DNA from: Peltaster fructicola
Taxonomy: Eukaryota > Ascomycota > Dothideomycetes
Length of the DNA: 64,000 nt
Direction: 5' to 3'
Assembly (NCBI GenBank): GCA_001592805.2
Contig: CP051140.1
Span: 1,303,501-1,367,500 of the forward strand
A model generated the notes under the pieces. It ran no database searches, had not been told where the DNA came from, and saw only the letters and a list, made by a program, of their open reading frames with translations. Shown piece by piece: positions 53,402 through 63,603 of this stretch. A program made the translations under genes and the position numbers. The first letter of the stretch is position 1, and the number at the start of each line of letters is the position of its first letter.

Positions 53402-54394
53402 ATTGTTCCGGCTGTCGTGCGCGTCCGTGGCTGACAGTCGAGATGTTTTCTGGCAACCAGCAAATCTTGTCTTCACGGCTAGATCGTGCCCTTGTGGTGC
53501 ATATGGTGGTAGGGTTCTCCGGTGACCTGAAGGAGGGTTGAGGAGTGGTTGCTGTAAATGCTTTGTGGTCTGGGTCGTCCGTCAGCTCTTGTAATTACGT
53601 TGATTGTCGTAGCTCCATCGACACTTGTATTACAGTTGTCAACGACAGCGACACGAAGGATGGTGAATGATGGTCGTGGAGAGCAAGAAATGTCAACTTC
53701 AAGCAGCACCAATGCTGCAGTATGTTGCTGCCAGCGTCATTTCCGAAGCACTAGCCACACCGTGAACCGCGCACTTTGCTCCACTCAACAGCCACCCAAA
53801 TAGTCACACACGACCTCATCTCTCGCAATTGAGATGGTTAGACACCTTCGCAATGCTTGCTGCTCAGATCCTGATGCTCTTTCCGCCGACGAGTCGCTTG
53901 CGCCTCATCGGGTGGCAGTGAGGCTTGCGCATGAAGGACTTCGCAAGACTCGCGCGGTGCATAGTTGAACAGTACTCCCAGCATCTGTGCCGGACAACCT
54001 CACGCTACACAACGGCTGTTGAACGATGCTGATCTACCTGCTTGGTTGCACAACCGAGTCTATACATCGCCAAACATCAACGCTTGATCACTGCCTGACG
54101 CGCGGCGATTCACGAAGCTCTGTACGCATACAATAGAAGAACAACTTACGTTTGTACCCTTGCCACTACAATGGCTGAAGTCGGTTCAAGCATCATAGGC
54201 AGGATGTAGGCCTGCGGATACTGATAGACACATGGATGCGCATTCTCTGGTGTTCCACACTGCTAACAGTACCTGCGAGCTCGAACGTAACAGAAATATA
54301 AGATTTGACTCCGTGTATTGAGCTACAATGCTAATACCATTCACATCAGCTTACTTCAGCGCAGCGGATCAAGCGCCAAGATTGCAACATCACA
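53402..54394. other. Intergenic region upstream of sla1
   Basis: About 990 bases. Holds the sla1 promoter on the minus strand. Plus-strand frames (53558-53803 and others) are unrecognised. No tRNA or repeat seen. Confidence 0.45.
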
Positions 54395-54876
54395 ATGTCT
54401 TACGCTTTGTGGATCACAGAGTACGCTGGCGAGCCGAACCATGTAGCTCTGTTCCTCGAAACCGAGCTTTCTGGCGATGGCCTTCTGTTCCACGTCAAAG
54501 GCTCTCTCAAAGGGCATGGTATTTGAGAGCAAGACGATCGAAGACCCATTATTCTCCCCGATATGTCCCTGGCTCAAAGATTTACATCGGCACAATTCGA
54601 GAGGACGACTTACCACGCCTGGAAACCATCTGTCGGGTGATCCGACCACCCTACCAAGCGCTGGCCGACGAAACCGATACACCACCAGCCCAATCTCTAC
54701 GTCGTTGCGGCGATTGGGTACAAGAAGTGATCGACGAGCTACATCACCAACGACTTCTGCAGAGTCCCAATGCTAAAGTGGCAGCATTAGTGCCTCCAGA
54801 GAGCTCCTCACGATGGTCACGGCGGCCTCTGCAATGCTCAGAAACAATGGCACATACAGGCACATGTACCTTGTGA
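54395..54876 (+). pseudogene. Small uncharacterised fungal protein gene broken by two apparent +1 frameshifts
   Basis: Three frames read as one protein in order. Frame of ATG 54395: MSYALWITEYAGEPNHVALF, then LSGDGLLFHVKGSLKG. Next frame: MVFESKTIEDP. Next: SPRYVPGSKIYIGTIREDDL, then PRLETICRVIRPP, LRRCGDWVQEVIDELHHQ and a tail to the stop at 54876. This looks like a fungal small-protein family of about 150 residues with a LYHVTG-type strand and an RRCxxW motif; function unknown. The first switch is at the GGG of 54512-54514, the second at the TTATT of 54549-54553; each behaves as one extra base. No intron joins the frames, since the gaps are only a few bases. Either the gene is decaying or the assembly has two indels. 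Confidence 0.6.
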
Positions 54877-55552
54877 TTCGGAATTGATAGCTGGTGCAAA
54901 CGAATCCGTCATTGATGCAATCAGTATGGTGCTTGCTCGGACGAAGCTCCAGCTAGCGAGTGCATACAGTCCCATAGAGCTGCACAGCATACATAAATAC
55001 ACATATTGAAACTCTGAACATCACAACGTCTCTCGTTCACGTCAATGAACGTACTACGATTCTGGATAGAGGACACATTCTCCCACGGTCAATGCGCCGC
55101 CCGCACTTGAATGACGCAGCTGCTACGCATGTAATTCTAGCTCTCCCGTCAGCCATGTTGTGCCTTCAGCGCGTCTTTCTACTGGTCAAATAGCTTTCCA
55201 ACAGCAATTAATTGTCAAGCTGCAAGCATACGCCTCGCTTCGAAAAGGCAATCTGGCTGCATGGACGGGACTCAGGTGTCTACCGCCATTGTGCTCTGTC
55301 ACTCCATCACTCACCTTCAAGCGCAATGCGGGCGGCGCGACTAGATCTCGAATCAAAGCAGTCTTTGGAAATCTACGCAGTAGGTACCTCAGCCTTGTGA
55401 GATCAAGATCCAACTCAAAGGTGTTCCGTCATCTGCTCGCACGACACTCTCAACACTCACGCACTGCAACCAAGGCTCTCCTCACTCGTGTCCCTTATCG
55501 TGGATTACCTGCACCCCGCCGTTCGTCGAAAGATGAGGCAGCATCGTCAGAT
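54877..55552. other. Region upstream of App1 with an open frame of uncertain status
   Basis: The App1 reading frame stays open back to a GTG at 55160 and encodes plausible sequence (RIKAVFGNLRSRYLSLVRS), so an upstream exon or longer N-terminus is possible; an out-of-frame ATG at 55155 ends after 12 codons. Otherwise nothing was recognised. Confidence 0.4.
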
Positions 55553-58111
55553 ATGGCATACACGGGACCTGCGAGCCTCGAGGCCAGAGAGCCTGGTTCG
55601 AGGAGAAAGAAGTTAGCAGAATACTGGAAGGCTGCGAATGACTTTCGACAGAACTATTTGCAGGGAGGAGACGCAGACTTCTATGGTAAGGGTAGACATG
55701 GACAAGACTATGATGGAGCTTTCCCAGATGCTGCCGTCGTACGGAGTGGGAACGAGGAGATGATACTATTCCCAAGCTATGGTCGCAAGCACACAAAAGA
55801 GACAATGGACAATGTGAGCAGTACTGGTAATGATGCTGAGTACTGGCAGCGGGAATGGACAAGGCATGAGGACAACAAGGCCCTAGTGGATGTCGATGTT
55901 CGAGGCTGGATATACACACCACAACGAGGCCCAGTAACACGACGACAACGATTGATGATCGGGCTCGCGAGACAACTGTCTGGTCTCGCCGCGCCACCGT
56001 CAGATGTTTTCCAGGACGATCAAATGCCAAACAGAATGACGAATTCAGACCAGACGTCGAAGCAGGAAGAAGACCTTATACAACTGGAAGCTGAACATAT
56101 CATGCAGCGTGGTAGAATTGAGGCTGAATTCGCAGGTCGAGGTGCCTTTAGCGAGCAGCCAGGCCGCACAGGTGTTGACGAACGCAGATTCAGCTCTCAT
56201 AGTCGGTCCCACTCCACAGACCTACAACATTCCTCACGCATAGGAAGCTATTCTTCGGACGACTCTGGGCACATCACGCCGATACAGAAGCGTGACTCGT
56301 GGGCTCAGCCTGGCAAGATGAGTGCTGCGGAGCTCAGTATCGCTAACAAGCATCTGCTCCACAGACTGCGACCATTCATGGCAACACCACTCGTCGAAAG
56401 CCCTGTCAAGGCGTTCTTCTACAACGATACCACAGCTCGTGAGAAAACTGTCTTCACGAACCCATCTGGACACTTCGCATGTCGAGCTACCCTGGACTTT
56501 GTGCCTACGCATGTGAGGATCCTGGCTGGCAGTGATCTCGAAGCCACTGAGGAGGTGACAATCACTTCAGCTACAGGCGTCAGCCTGATCAGTGACATTG
56601 ATGACACGATCAAGCACTCAGCAATCAGTTCAGGACCTAGAGAAATCTTCCGCAACGCCTTCATCCGTGACCTCGGCGATCTCACCATCGAAGGCGTCAA
56701 AGACTGGTATCAGAAGCTTAGCAGTTTAGGAGTCACATTTCATTATGTCTCAAACAGTCCTTGGCAGATCTATCCCATCCTCACAAGCTTCTTCAAGACC
56801 GCAGGCCTACCCGGAGGCTCCTTTCATCTAAAAGCCTACTCGGGTATGCTGCAGGGCATCTTCGAGCCTGTCGCCGAACGCAAGAGATCCTCGCTCGATA
56901 AGCTGATGCGAGACTTTCCACACCGGAAGTTCATTCTCGTGGGCGACAGTGGAGAAGCCGATCTGGAAGTATACACTGAAGTCGTTCTGGACAACCCTGG
57001 CCGCATCCTAGCCGTCTTCATCAGAGATGTAACCAGTCCGCCCGACAAGTCAGGCTATTTCGACCCTCCTTATGGCTCACCTGGCAGATCTCGTAACTCC
57101 AGCAGAAGCAACGGCTCTGATGGTTTCTCATTCACGAAACGATCGACACGACCAAATGACGCATATGACGAGGATGCGGCATTGCAAGCTGCCATCACTG
57201 CGTCACTTGCGGACGACCCGCGACCGCCCTTGCCATCTAGGATGCCGTCGTCACCTCTAGCGCGCGCCCAGATGTCAGCGTCACCAGAAGAAGACCTGAT
57301 CGATCTGAGTGGCGATCTCTCAACGCCTGGGTCATGGGTATCAGCCAATCCTTGGGGAGCGAAAGTGACCATGCATCGAGCAAGTCAGGTCAAAGCTGGC
57401 GTGCAATCGACGCCTTCCCCGCCAACTCCCAGGAAACCAGACGCTCTGCGCAGTGCTTCGCCAAACATACCCAGCAGCAAGCAGCCGCCTCCTGTGCCTA
57501 AGAAGCCATCGAGTGCCGTAACATCTGCATCAGCTGCCTCACATACTGTACAGACTCTGAACACATTGCGGCAAGAGGACAAGAAGAAACCTCCGCCGTT
57601 GCCGGTACGACGTACGTATCGCGATATGGCAAGAGAAAAGATGAGCAGTGTCTTACCATCTCCCACCGCCGATCGAGACGGCGTGCCGATCCGTCAAAGA
57701 CCAGCACCTCTTCGCGCACTCACATCTTCTCGCATCGACATGCCTCGTCCTTTGACAGCCATATCGCCAAAATTGGGAGGGCAGAGACACCCGGATCCTA
57801 GCTCGATACCGGACAGGCCGCTGACATCAGGTCGTCGTGTGGGCTCGAGCAGCTCGATATCGTCGATGCGGAAGACTGCACAAAGGATGTCTTCTGGCTA
57901 CAGTGACGATGGCATGCCGAGTAGTCCTGGAGAAGCTGGAATGACCAAGAAGGAATTCCTGTGGGCACAGCGGTTGACCAAGGCTAAGAGCATTCTAGAG
58001 CGCCAAGGCGTGACGTTGCATACTTGGAGGGTAGGTAGCGATGCTCAGAATGTCTGCGTGAAGCTTGTCGAGAAAGCTCTGAAGGAGTTTGAGAAGCATG
58101 ACAAGCTTTGA
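55553..58111 (+). CDS. app1: Actin-patch phosphatidate phosphatase App1 (DUF2183)
   Basis: 852 residues from the ATG at 55553; the same frame is open to 55160 and the true start may be upstream. The catalytic lipin-type motif DIDDT (Asp348, Asp350, Thr352) sits in LISDIDDTIKHSAISSG, followed by GVTFHYVSNSPWQIYP, LPGGSFHLKAYSGM and KFILVGDSGEADLE, the conserved order of the App1 haloacid-dehalogenase phosphatase domain. It hydrolyses phosphatidic acid to diacylglycerol. The N-terminal RRKKLAEYWKAANDFRQNY and DVDVRGWIYTPQRGPVTRRQRL parts are typical. The C-terminal third is Pro-rich (KQPPPVPKKP, KKPPPLPVRR), ligands for SH3 proteins at actin patches. The final helix KEFLWAQRLTKAKSILERQGV is conserved in the family. 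Sla1, another actin-patch protein, is the neighbour across the broken small gene. Confidence 0.93.
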   Translation: MAYTGPASLEAREPGSRRKKLAEYWKAANDFRQNYLQGGDADFYGKGRHGQDYDGAFPDAAVVRSGNEEMILFPSYGRKHTKETMDNVSSTGNDAEYWQREWTRHEDNKALVDVDVRGWIYTPQRGPVTRRQRLMIGLARQLSGLAAPPSDVFQDDQMPNRMTNSDQTSKQEEDLIQLEAEHIMQRGRIEAEFAGRGAFSEQPGRTGVDERRFSSHSRSHSTDLQHSSRIGSYSSDDSGHITPIQKRDSWAQPGKMSAAELSIANKHLLHRLRPFMATPLVESPVKAFFYNDTTAREKTVFTNPSGHFACRATLDFVPTHVRILAGSDLEATEEVTITSATGVSLISDIDDTIKHSAISSGPREIFRNAFIRDLGDLTIEGVKDWYQKLSSLGVTFHYVSNSPWQIYPILTSFFKTAGLPGGSFHLKAYSGMLQGIFEPVAERKRSSLDKLMRDFPHRKFILVGDSGEADLEVYTEVVLDNPGRILAVFIRDVTSPPDKSGYFDPPYGSPGRSRNSSRSNGSDGFSFTKRSTRPNDAYDEDAALQAAITASLADDPRPPLPSRMPSSPLARAQMSASPEEDLIDLSGDLSTPGSWVSANPWGAKVTMHRASQVKAGVQSTPSPPTPRKPDALRSASPNIPSSKQPPPVPKKPSSAVTSASAASHTVQTLNTLRQEDKKKPPPLPVRRTYRDMAREKMSSVLPSPTADRDGVPIRQRPAPLRALTSSRIDMPRPLTAISPKLGGQRHPDPSSIPDRPLTSGRRVGSSSSISSMRKTAQRMSSGYSDDGMPSSPGEAGMTKKEFLWAQRLTKAKSILERQGVTLHTWRVGSDAQNVCVKLVEKALKEFEKHDKL

Positions 58112-58245
58112 TATGCCATGGATGCGGTCTTCAAAAGTGTACAAAGCCGAAGTGTTCCGTTGCATCTCGTGCTTGACAATGTTCATGGCGGCATTGGAAG
58201 CTTATTATTCACTCAGAATACCATCTTTTGTCCTGAAGACCCGCT

Positions 58246-60370
58246 CTATTGGATCCGTACAGTGCGCTCTAAGCCATCATCGAACCAGTGCTTCCGAATG
58301 GATTCTTCCATTGCGTTTGACTCGCCTCTCGGACCCACGGCGTAGAAACCTTGTTCGTACTCCATGCTTGAGCAGACCATGCCGATTCTTAGATAGCAAT
58401 CGGATCGTGAAAGCGATGGCTCATTCACAGGCTCCAAGGCGAGTGCATACCAAGCGCCTTTGCCTTCATGGAAGTCGTTACCCAAGAGCACACACTTGAC
58501 GTCTTTCTCGAAGCAGGCATGACTTTGAGGGGTATACGGTTGGTCAAGGATGACATTGCCCACCAGAGCTCCAGTTTGGGAATCGAACAACCGCAGTGCT
58601 TCTGGGAGATCACCATGCAGCGTAGAGTACGCCTCTCTGATGACAGCGGGCTTGACACGGCTTCTTACGACACATTCTCCAGAACGTATTTGTCCGAACG
58701 TATCGCGGATCGCCTGAACGGTGACGCCCACAACCGCAGCTTGTGCCTCGAAGCCTGCTTCGTAGCCATAGATCCGCCTCGGTCGATGATGATAATCGAT
58801 ATCGTAATCGCACGACGACCATGACCACGATGGACCACGATGCTCTACTGGTATCTGACATTTCGCATGTTGATCGGCGCCCGCAAGACGCATCCAAGAG
58901 AGTCCATAGACCATATCAGTGCTCCACAGGCCAGCATAATACTCCGCCTGCAAGCATCGCTGCACACAACGTGCAATGCCAGACAGAGCCGGTAGCTTGT
59001 CGCTCTCTCTGCTGAGACTGCGCGAAACAAAGTTGTGAACCACGTCGTACCATCGAGCAAGAGCATGCTCAACGCTGGTATCTGGTTGCATGAAATCTTT
59101 GGGGACCCGGTGCTCCGAATCAACAGCACGATCTTGCCAGTTCGAGTGCGGGATTGCAGGCCAAATGTCCTCATATCTGGTTAGAGCGTGACATTCGAAG
59201 TATAGCTGCTTTGTTCCGAAGTATAATATACGAGAGGACAGGAGTCGTTGCTGTAATGTCCAGCCTCGTTTGGCCCAGACAGGTGGCATCTCAGCTTTGA
59301 CAGGCAGGATTGTTGTGAGCGACTCGGAAGAGATGACAACCGTATCATGTTTCCGGTAAGCAGGCTCAGCAGAGTGATGCTCGAGCTCAATGCTGGCGCG
59401 CTCCTTGTCGTGACATGTTTGCCGGCCTTTCAGGAAGCCTGTATTAACATCCTTAGCCCCGGGTGGCGCTATTGTTAACACAGCATTGCTGTATATGCCA
59501 CCCATCTTTTGGCACTCCGTTGACCAGTCGTCCTCACTATCCTGGATGATGCAAAGCGTATCTATCCAGAGATGATCGAAACCAAGTTTGAGAGTGGCGG
59601 TGACCGCATCTTGGAAAGTCAGAGGTAGCTGCAAGATATCAATACCTAGTGATATATGTATTCGCACATTTGAGGAGTTCGTTACCAGTGGCTGACTGTT
59701 AGAGCCCCAACAATGGCTGAGAGCAACATACCTGAGGTCTTGATTGTTGACCTCGGCCAGGAACACCTTTTGACCAGCAATTCTCAGAAGCCTTGTTGGG
59801 TGACCTGGCTCTCGTGGTTCACGGCAGACCTTGTGTTCGCGGATACATTGCTTCAACCAAGACAAGCACAAGGCATAATCTACACCATCGGCTATCGGCC
59901 GGCCAAGCACACAACCGGCATTGCGTGTACGACTGCCAATGCGAGCCCGGATTCTTTGCTTGCTGTTGGCATTAGATTCGAGCAGTTCGAGTGGTGAGCC
60001 AGCATCAAATATGACTCGTTTCTCATACTCGTCCCGTCCGTAGGAGATACGATCATAGCCTGGCAAAGAAATCGAGGTGCTGGCGAAATCATGTATCTCA
60101 CCAGCCGCAGAGTAGTGAAATGTGACCCAAAATGGCTGAGTCAGTTTGAGGTCAAGCCTTTCATGCAGAGCGATAGCGTTGTATACGTCGCAGTTGTGCA
60201 ATCGCTGAGTTAGAACCAATACCTCTGAGCGGAGATACTGACAAAGAGTACAACCACGCCCAGCCGATTGACTTAGGACCACCGTACGATTTGTAGTGAA
60301 ATGTAAGGATATCGTCGTAGTAGACACGTTCTGGGTCGAAGAACGTGTAATCACATATTCGACAGAGCAT
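58246..60370 (-). CDS. HET-domain protein (heterokaryon incompatibility type); 5' end broken by one apparent +1 shift
   Basis: The HET domain has its three blocks: YVALSHCWGSNSQPLVT, LWIDTLCIIQDSEDDW with MGGIYSNA, and RGWTLQQRLLSSRILYF. C-terminal regions resemble the usual HET family tail (RGPSWSWSS). The main frame runs from about 60290 to 58246, but its first start-like codon is a TTG (60465) and no ATG precedes the domain. A different frame supplies a good N-terminus from the ATG at 60370: MLCRICDYTFFDPERV and LTFHYKSYGG, continued in the main frame by SAGRGCTLCQYLR, giving the usual Cys-x-x-Cys pairs. The switch lies at about 60275-60290 and needs one extra base removed; the gap is too small for an intron. 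HET proteins trigger cell death in non-self recognition. Pseudogene, indel error, or an unseen upstream exon are all possible. Confidence 0.85.
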
Positions 60371-61046
60371 CGTGAAGGTCGACTCAAGTGAAGGCCACGA
60401 GGTCCAGTGCTGCTGAATGTGCAGCGTGCACTGGGCTGCTCGTGATCTCTAGCACCTTCCTGCAAGAGTTACAGCTATCGTCCTGGAACATGACCACGCT
60501 GCAGCATGTTTGTCCTCTGCCTAGCGTGGGTGGACGTCGTTGACCGCTCAGAAGTGGTCTAATGTGCGAACCTGTGGTGGACCTAGACTGTGGCTCGGAA
60601 TGCGTCGCAAACGGCACGCGTATACACCTAGGCATCAAAGACCTTCCGTTGAGGCAGTGAGGTGGTCATTTAGTCGCAGAGTCCGCGCAGGTCCGGCCTT
60701 GTGGACGTCTCGGCAGTGCATGCCTGGACGGTAGAAACAGTGATCTTGAGGCAGCACACGCAAGCAGTATCCACGACCGATCGAATCACCGAGCGACCGA
60801 TAGACCAATGAGGGCTTGGCTTGTGGCTGAGGCGAAGCCAAGAGAACGTTCGGCGTGGTCATCGCCTCTCGGACCTTCATCACGCTGCGACATCACATAT
60901 TGCCCTTATCGACTGCGCCTCCGATGGCCTGCTGTGGAAGGCCTTAGTAATTGATACACATATATCTGGTAGGAAGCTGACCCTTCTTCTTGCAATCACT
61001 CTCCTCTTGCTAGACAACTTCTGCTCGATTTGACACGATCTTACTC
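60371..61046. promoter_or_regulatory. Divergent upstream region, HET-domain gene and calcipressin
   Basis: About 675 bases. Overlapping frames on both strands include one on the minus strand with a Cys-rich segment (QDDSCNSCRKVLE) that could be a first exon of the HET gene; no canonical splice to the main frame was found. The promoter of calcipressin lies at the right end. Confidence 0.45.
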
Positions 61047-61808
61047 ATGGCAGCATTAGTCGCACGAATGGCAACACCACCATCGCCCACTGGCAGTCGA
61101 AGATCGAACTTGTCATTGGATCTGTCCGACCTGCCGGCATTGACAACGCCCACTCCACCAAGCAACACCCTAATCATCACAAACCTGCAAGCTCCCGAGA
61201 TCTTCACAGCGGCAAATCTTGAGAACATATCACAAGCGATCAACCAGCATGCCAGCATACACACATTCTGTCCGTTGAAGTCCTTCCGACGGATCATTGT
61301 GTCATTCTACTCATCGGAAGACGCAATTGCCATTCGAAAAGTGCTTGATGGTGAGAGCGTGTTGGGCAGTCGTGTGAGAGTATACTTTGGCGCGGAGACG
61401 AAGATCGATCTTGAAGATCAGCACCTACAAGCTCCAAAGAGCGACAAGTTGTTTTTCATCAGTCCTCCACCTAGTCCACCAATGGGTTGGGAGATGAGGA
61501 ACGAAGAGCCACCAAACAAGGAGGTGCATGCGGATGATTTGGCTACAAAATTGGCACAGCTACAGGCACGTCCTGCTGCTGATGCCGCTTTGAAGGAGGA
61601 CGAGGACAAGGCAGCGCAGAAGGTCATACGTACAAGGAGTGGAAGCACGACAATCGTTTACGATCCGCAGGACCATGGACATTCTCCTGATCTGCCTGCT
61701 ATCGCAGTTGAGGACACCACAGAGAGTCCGGGAGACATCTCGCCGATGGAGGGCATCGAAAAGAGATTCATTCACACTTCTCGACCACCAGTTGAACTGA
61801 TGGAATGA
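61047..61808 (+). CDS. Calcipressin (RCAN), calcineurin regulator
   Basis: Single exon, 253 residues from the ATG at 61047. An RRM-like N-terminal region (NTLIITNLQAPEIFTAANLENI, FRRIIVSFYSSEDAIAIRK, GSRVRVYFG) is followed by the signature KLFFISPPPSPPMGW (the FLISPPxSPPxGW serine-proline motif whose phosphorylation controls activity) and the C-terminal calcineurin-contact TRSGSTTIVYDP. It binds and modulates calcineurin in Ca2+ signalling; stoichiometry decides whether it inhibits or assists. All signature elements are present, and length is typical of fungal members. Confidence 0.96.
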   Translation: MAALVARMATPPSPTGSRRSNLSLDLSDLPALTTPTPPSNTLIITNLQAPEIFTAANLENISQAINQHASIHTFCPLKSFRRIIVSFYSSEDAIAIRKVLDGESVLGSRVRVYFGAETKIDLEDQHLQAPKSDKLFFISPPPSPPMGWEMRNEEPPNKEVHADDLATKLAQLQARPAADAALKEDEDKAAQKVIRTRSGSTTIVYDPQDHGHSPDLPAIAVEDTTESPGDISPMEGIEKRFIHTSRPPVELME

Positions 61809-61925
61809 TAGCAGCATTCGGCCAGAGTCACACATATTCATTTCTTCTGCCCACCGGCATTGGCCTCCAATAGCTTGCAAGCGTGCATTAAAGTTGGAAT
61901 ACTATAGTGGTGTCGAATCGATGCA

Positions 61926-62537
61926 TCATCGTACCTCCAGTTTCCGTGGTCTACGTCTGCTAGATCCGTTTGTACTTGGTGCTATTCCTCGTTGTTGACC
62001 CTGTTTCTTCTTGTTATCGACCTGCGATTTCAGCTCATCCCGTTGCTTCTTCACTTCACTTGCGGCTTCTCTAAGTTTCCCAGGATCAGGTGCTGTCAAA
62101 GACTCGCCCTGCGACGTGCCCTTGGAGGACTGCTTCTTGCCCAGACCCGTCAAGTCAACGAAAGGGCCATGGGCAGCGCCTACAGCAGTGCCGACCAGAC
62201 CGCCAACTGCGGTCGTCGGAATGGATAGCACACCGCCCACGAGTGTGCCCACCACAGTCCCCAGGCCACCAGCAACCGCAGCACCGATGCCTGCACCTCC
62301 AATAGCGCCCTGGACATAGCCACTCTGCAATCTCTTTGCTGTTTTGCTCAGTCCTTTAGCCTCTAACTCCTTCTTGAATGCTGCTTCGAGGATCCTCGAG
62401 CGCTCTTCTGGATCCGTCAGAGTGGCTGCTTGGGCTTTGAGCTGCTCTGCCTCATGATGTATCCGAGTGGCTTTCTCTGCCTGTCTTGCGGCCTGTGTTA
62501 GCTGTTGTGCTTTGGTTGTTCGATCATCTTCTGTCAT
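61926..62537 (-). CDS. Glycine-zipper small protein, unknown function
   Basis: Single exon, 203 residues from the ATG at 62537. The N-terminal 80 residues are a charged coiled coil (KAQQLTQAARQAEKATRIH, then ERSRILEAAFKKELEAKG). The middle is a hydrophobic Gly/Ala repeat (GAIGGAGIGAAVAGGLGTVVG, TLVGGVLSIPTTAVGG, LVGTAVGAAHG), a glycine zipper of two or three membrane-inserting hairpin segments. The C-terminus is Lys/Arg-rich (KKKQGQQRG, SRRRPRKLEVR). Similar small fungal proteins exist but have no assigned function as far as I know. It is tail-to-tail with calcipressin, about 115 bases apart. Confidence 0.8.
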   Translation of the reverse strand: MTEDDRTTKAQQLTQAARQAEKATRIHHEAEQLKAQAATLTDPEERSRILEAAFKKELEAKGLSKTAKRLQSGYVQGAIGGAGIGAAVAGGLGTVVGTLVGGVLSIPTTAVGGLVGTAVGAAHGPFVDLTGLGKKQSSKGTSQGESLTAPDPGKLREAASEVKKQRDELKSQVDNKKKQGQQRGIAPSTNGSSRRRPRKLEVR

Positions 62538-63603
62538 GATGGCACAAGCAATACCAGCCTGCTATCGTGATGCACGTCGCAGCAATAACATCAGCAGCGA
62601 ATATGTTGGCAGCATGCCGTCACATCAGCCACACTGCCGTGATTTGTGTCACCGCGATCAGCATGAACCCTGCAGTGGCGACATCCTATCGAAATCTGCA
62701 GTATATCATACTCAAAAGACCTCGAAGTTAAGGTCCTTCGTACAGATGAAAACCAGTCGGGACGAAGTAGGCTGCTGCGCCAGACAACAGTGTCGTCCCA
62801 GTATGCAGTAAGAATAATCCTCTGCGACGTACACAATCGATCAACCAATGCGCACACAACGATTGCTCTGTTGTGAGACACTGCTGCAGTCAGCAACTTA
62901 GGATCTTGGCAAGAAGATTCCTTGTCGTGGGATATTACAGATAACCAATGTGGAAGAGCAGTTGAAGCACGAATCCAATGATCGACAACACCAAGATGCG
63001 CCACGTTCACAATCCAAGTCGTCCGTGTCCCGTGCGCGCTACAGACAGCTCCCAGGAGCCTCCGCGCCCTCCGAATCAAGGATCTGAACCTCCATTCAGG
63101 GTCAACGACTTGGAGAATGTCTGGCCATACGACAGATGTGGCGGGTATAGCACAAAATTGGGTTATCTTCACACACCAAACGTCGAGAGCTAACCATGGT
63201 ACTGGGACGAAGACTGCCGCTCAAAGCTTGGCCAAGCTCGAGGCCGCAGGATCATCATGCTCTCTTCTCCTGTGGCTTTGTGACTGCAAGCCCTCGCTAG
63301 AAACTCTGCAGGGCGTTAGACTTTCAATCCTGCGAACGCTCACCATCGAGGTGAGACCCTTCGCTATCTTGCTGACCTTCCACCAAGCCGTACCTCCTAT
63401 CCATCGTGTGACCTTCTCACACTCTTTTTCCTACCTTGCTACTCTGCTCGTGCAATAGCAGCGAGGCGTTTCGAGTTCAGCTCGGCGCAGATTGCAGTAC
63501 AAAGTCAAGCAACAAGATGCCATCGCCGAGTCACGAGTGCACAACTCGACAATCACCACAGGAGTACCCATAAGAGCTTGGTCGATAGAGGAAGAGTGTC
63601 AAA
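62538..63603. other. Intergenic region, about 1.07 kb
   Basis: Between divergent starts. A 193-codon minus frame (62591-63172) and several plus frames lack recognisable motifs and credible starts. No RNA gene, repeat or transposon end was seen. Confidence 0.45.

Noticed and set aside
62591-63172. 193-codon minus frame upstream of the 7TM gene
   Set aside because: Length is notable but no motif, hydrophobic pattern or conserved feature supports it.
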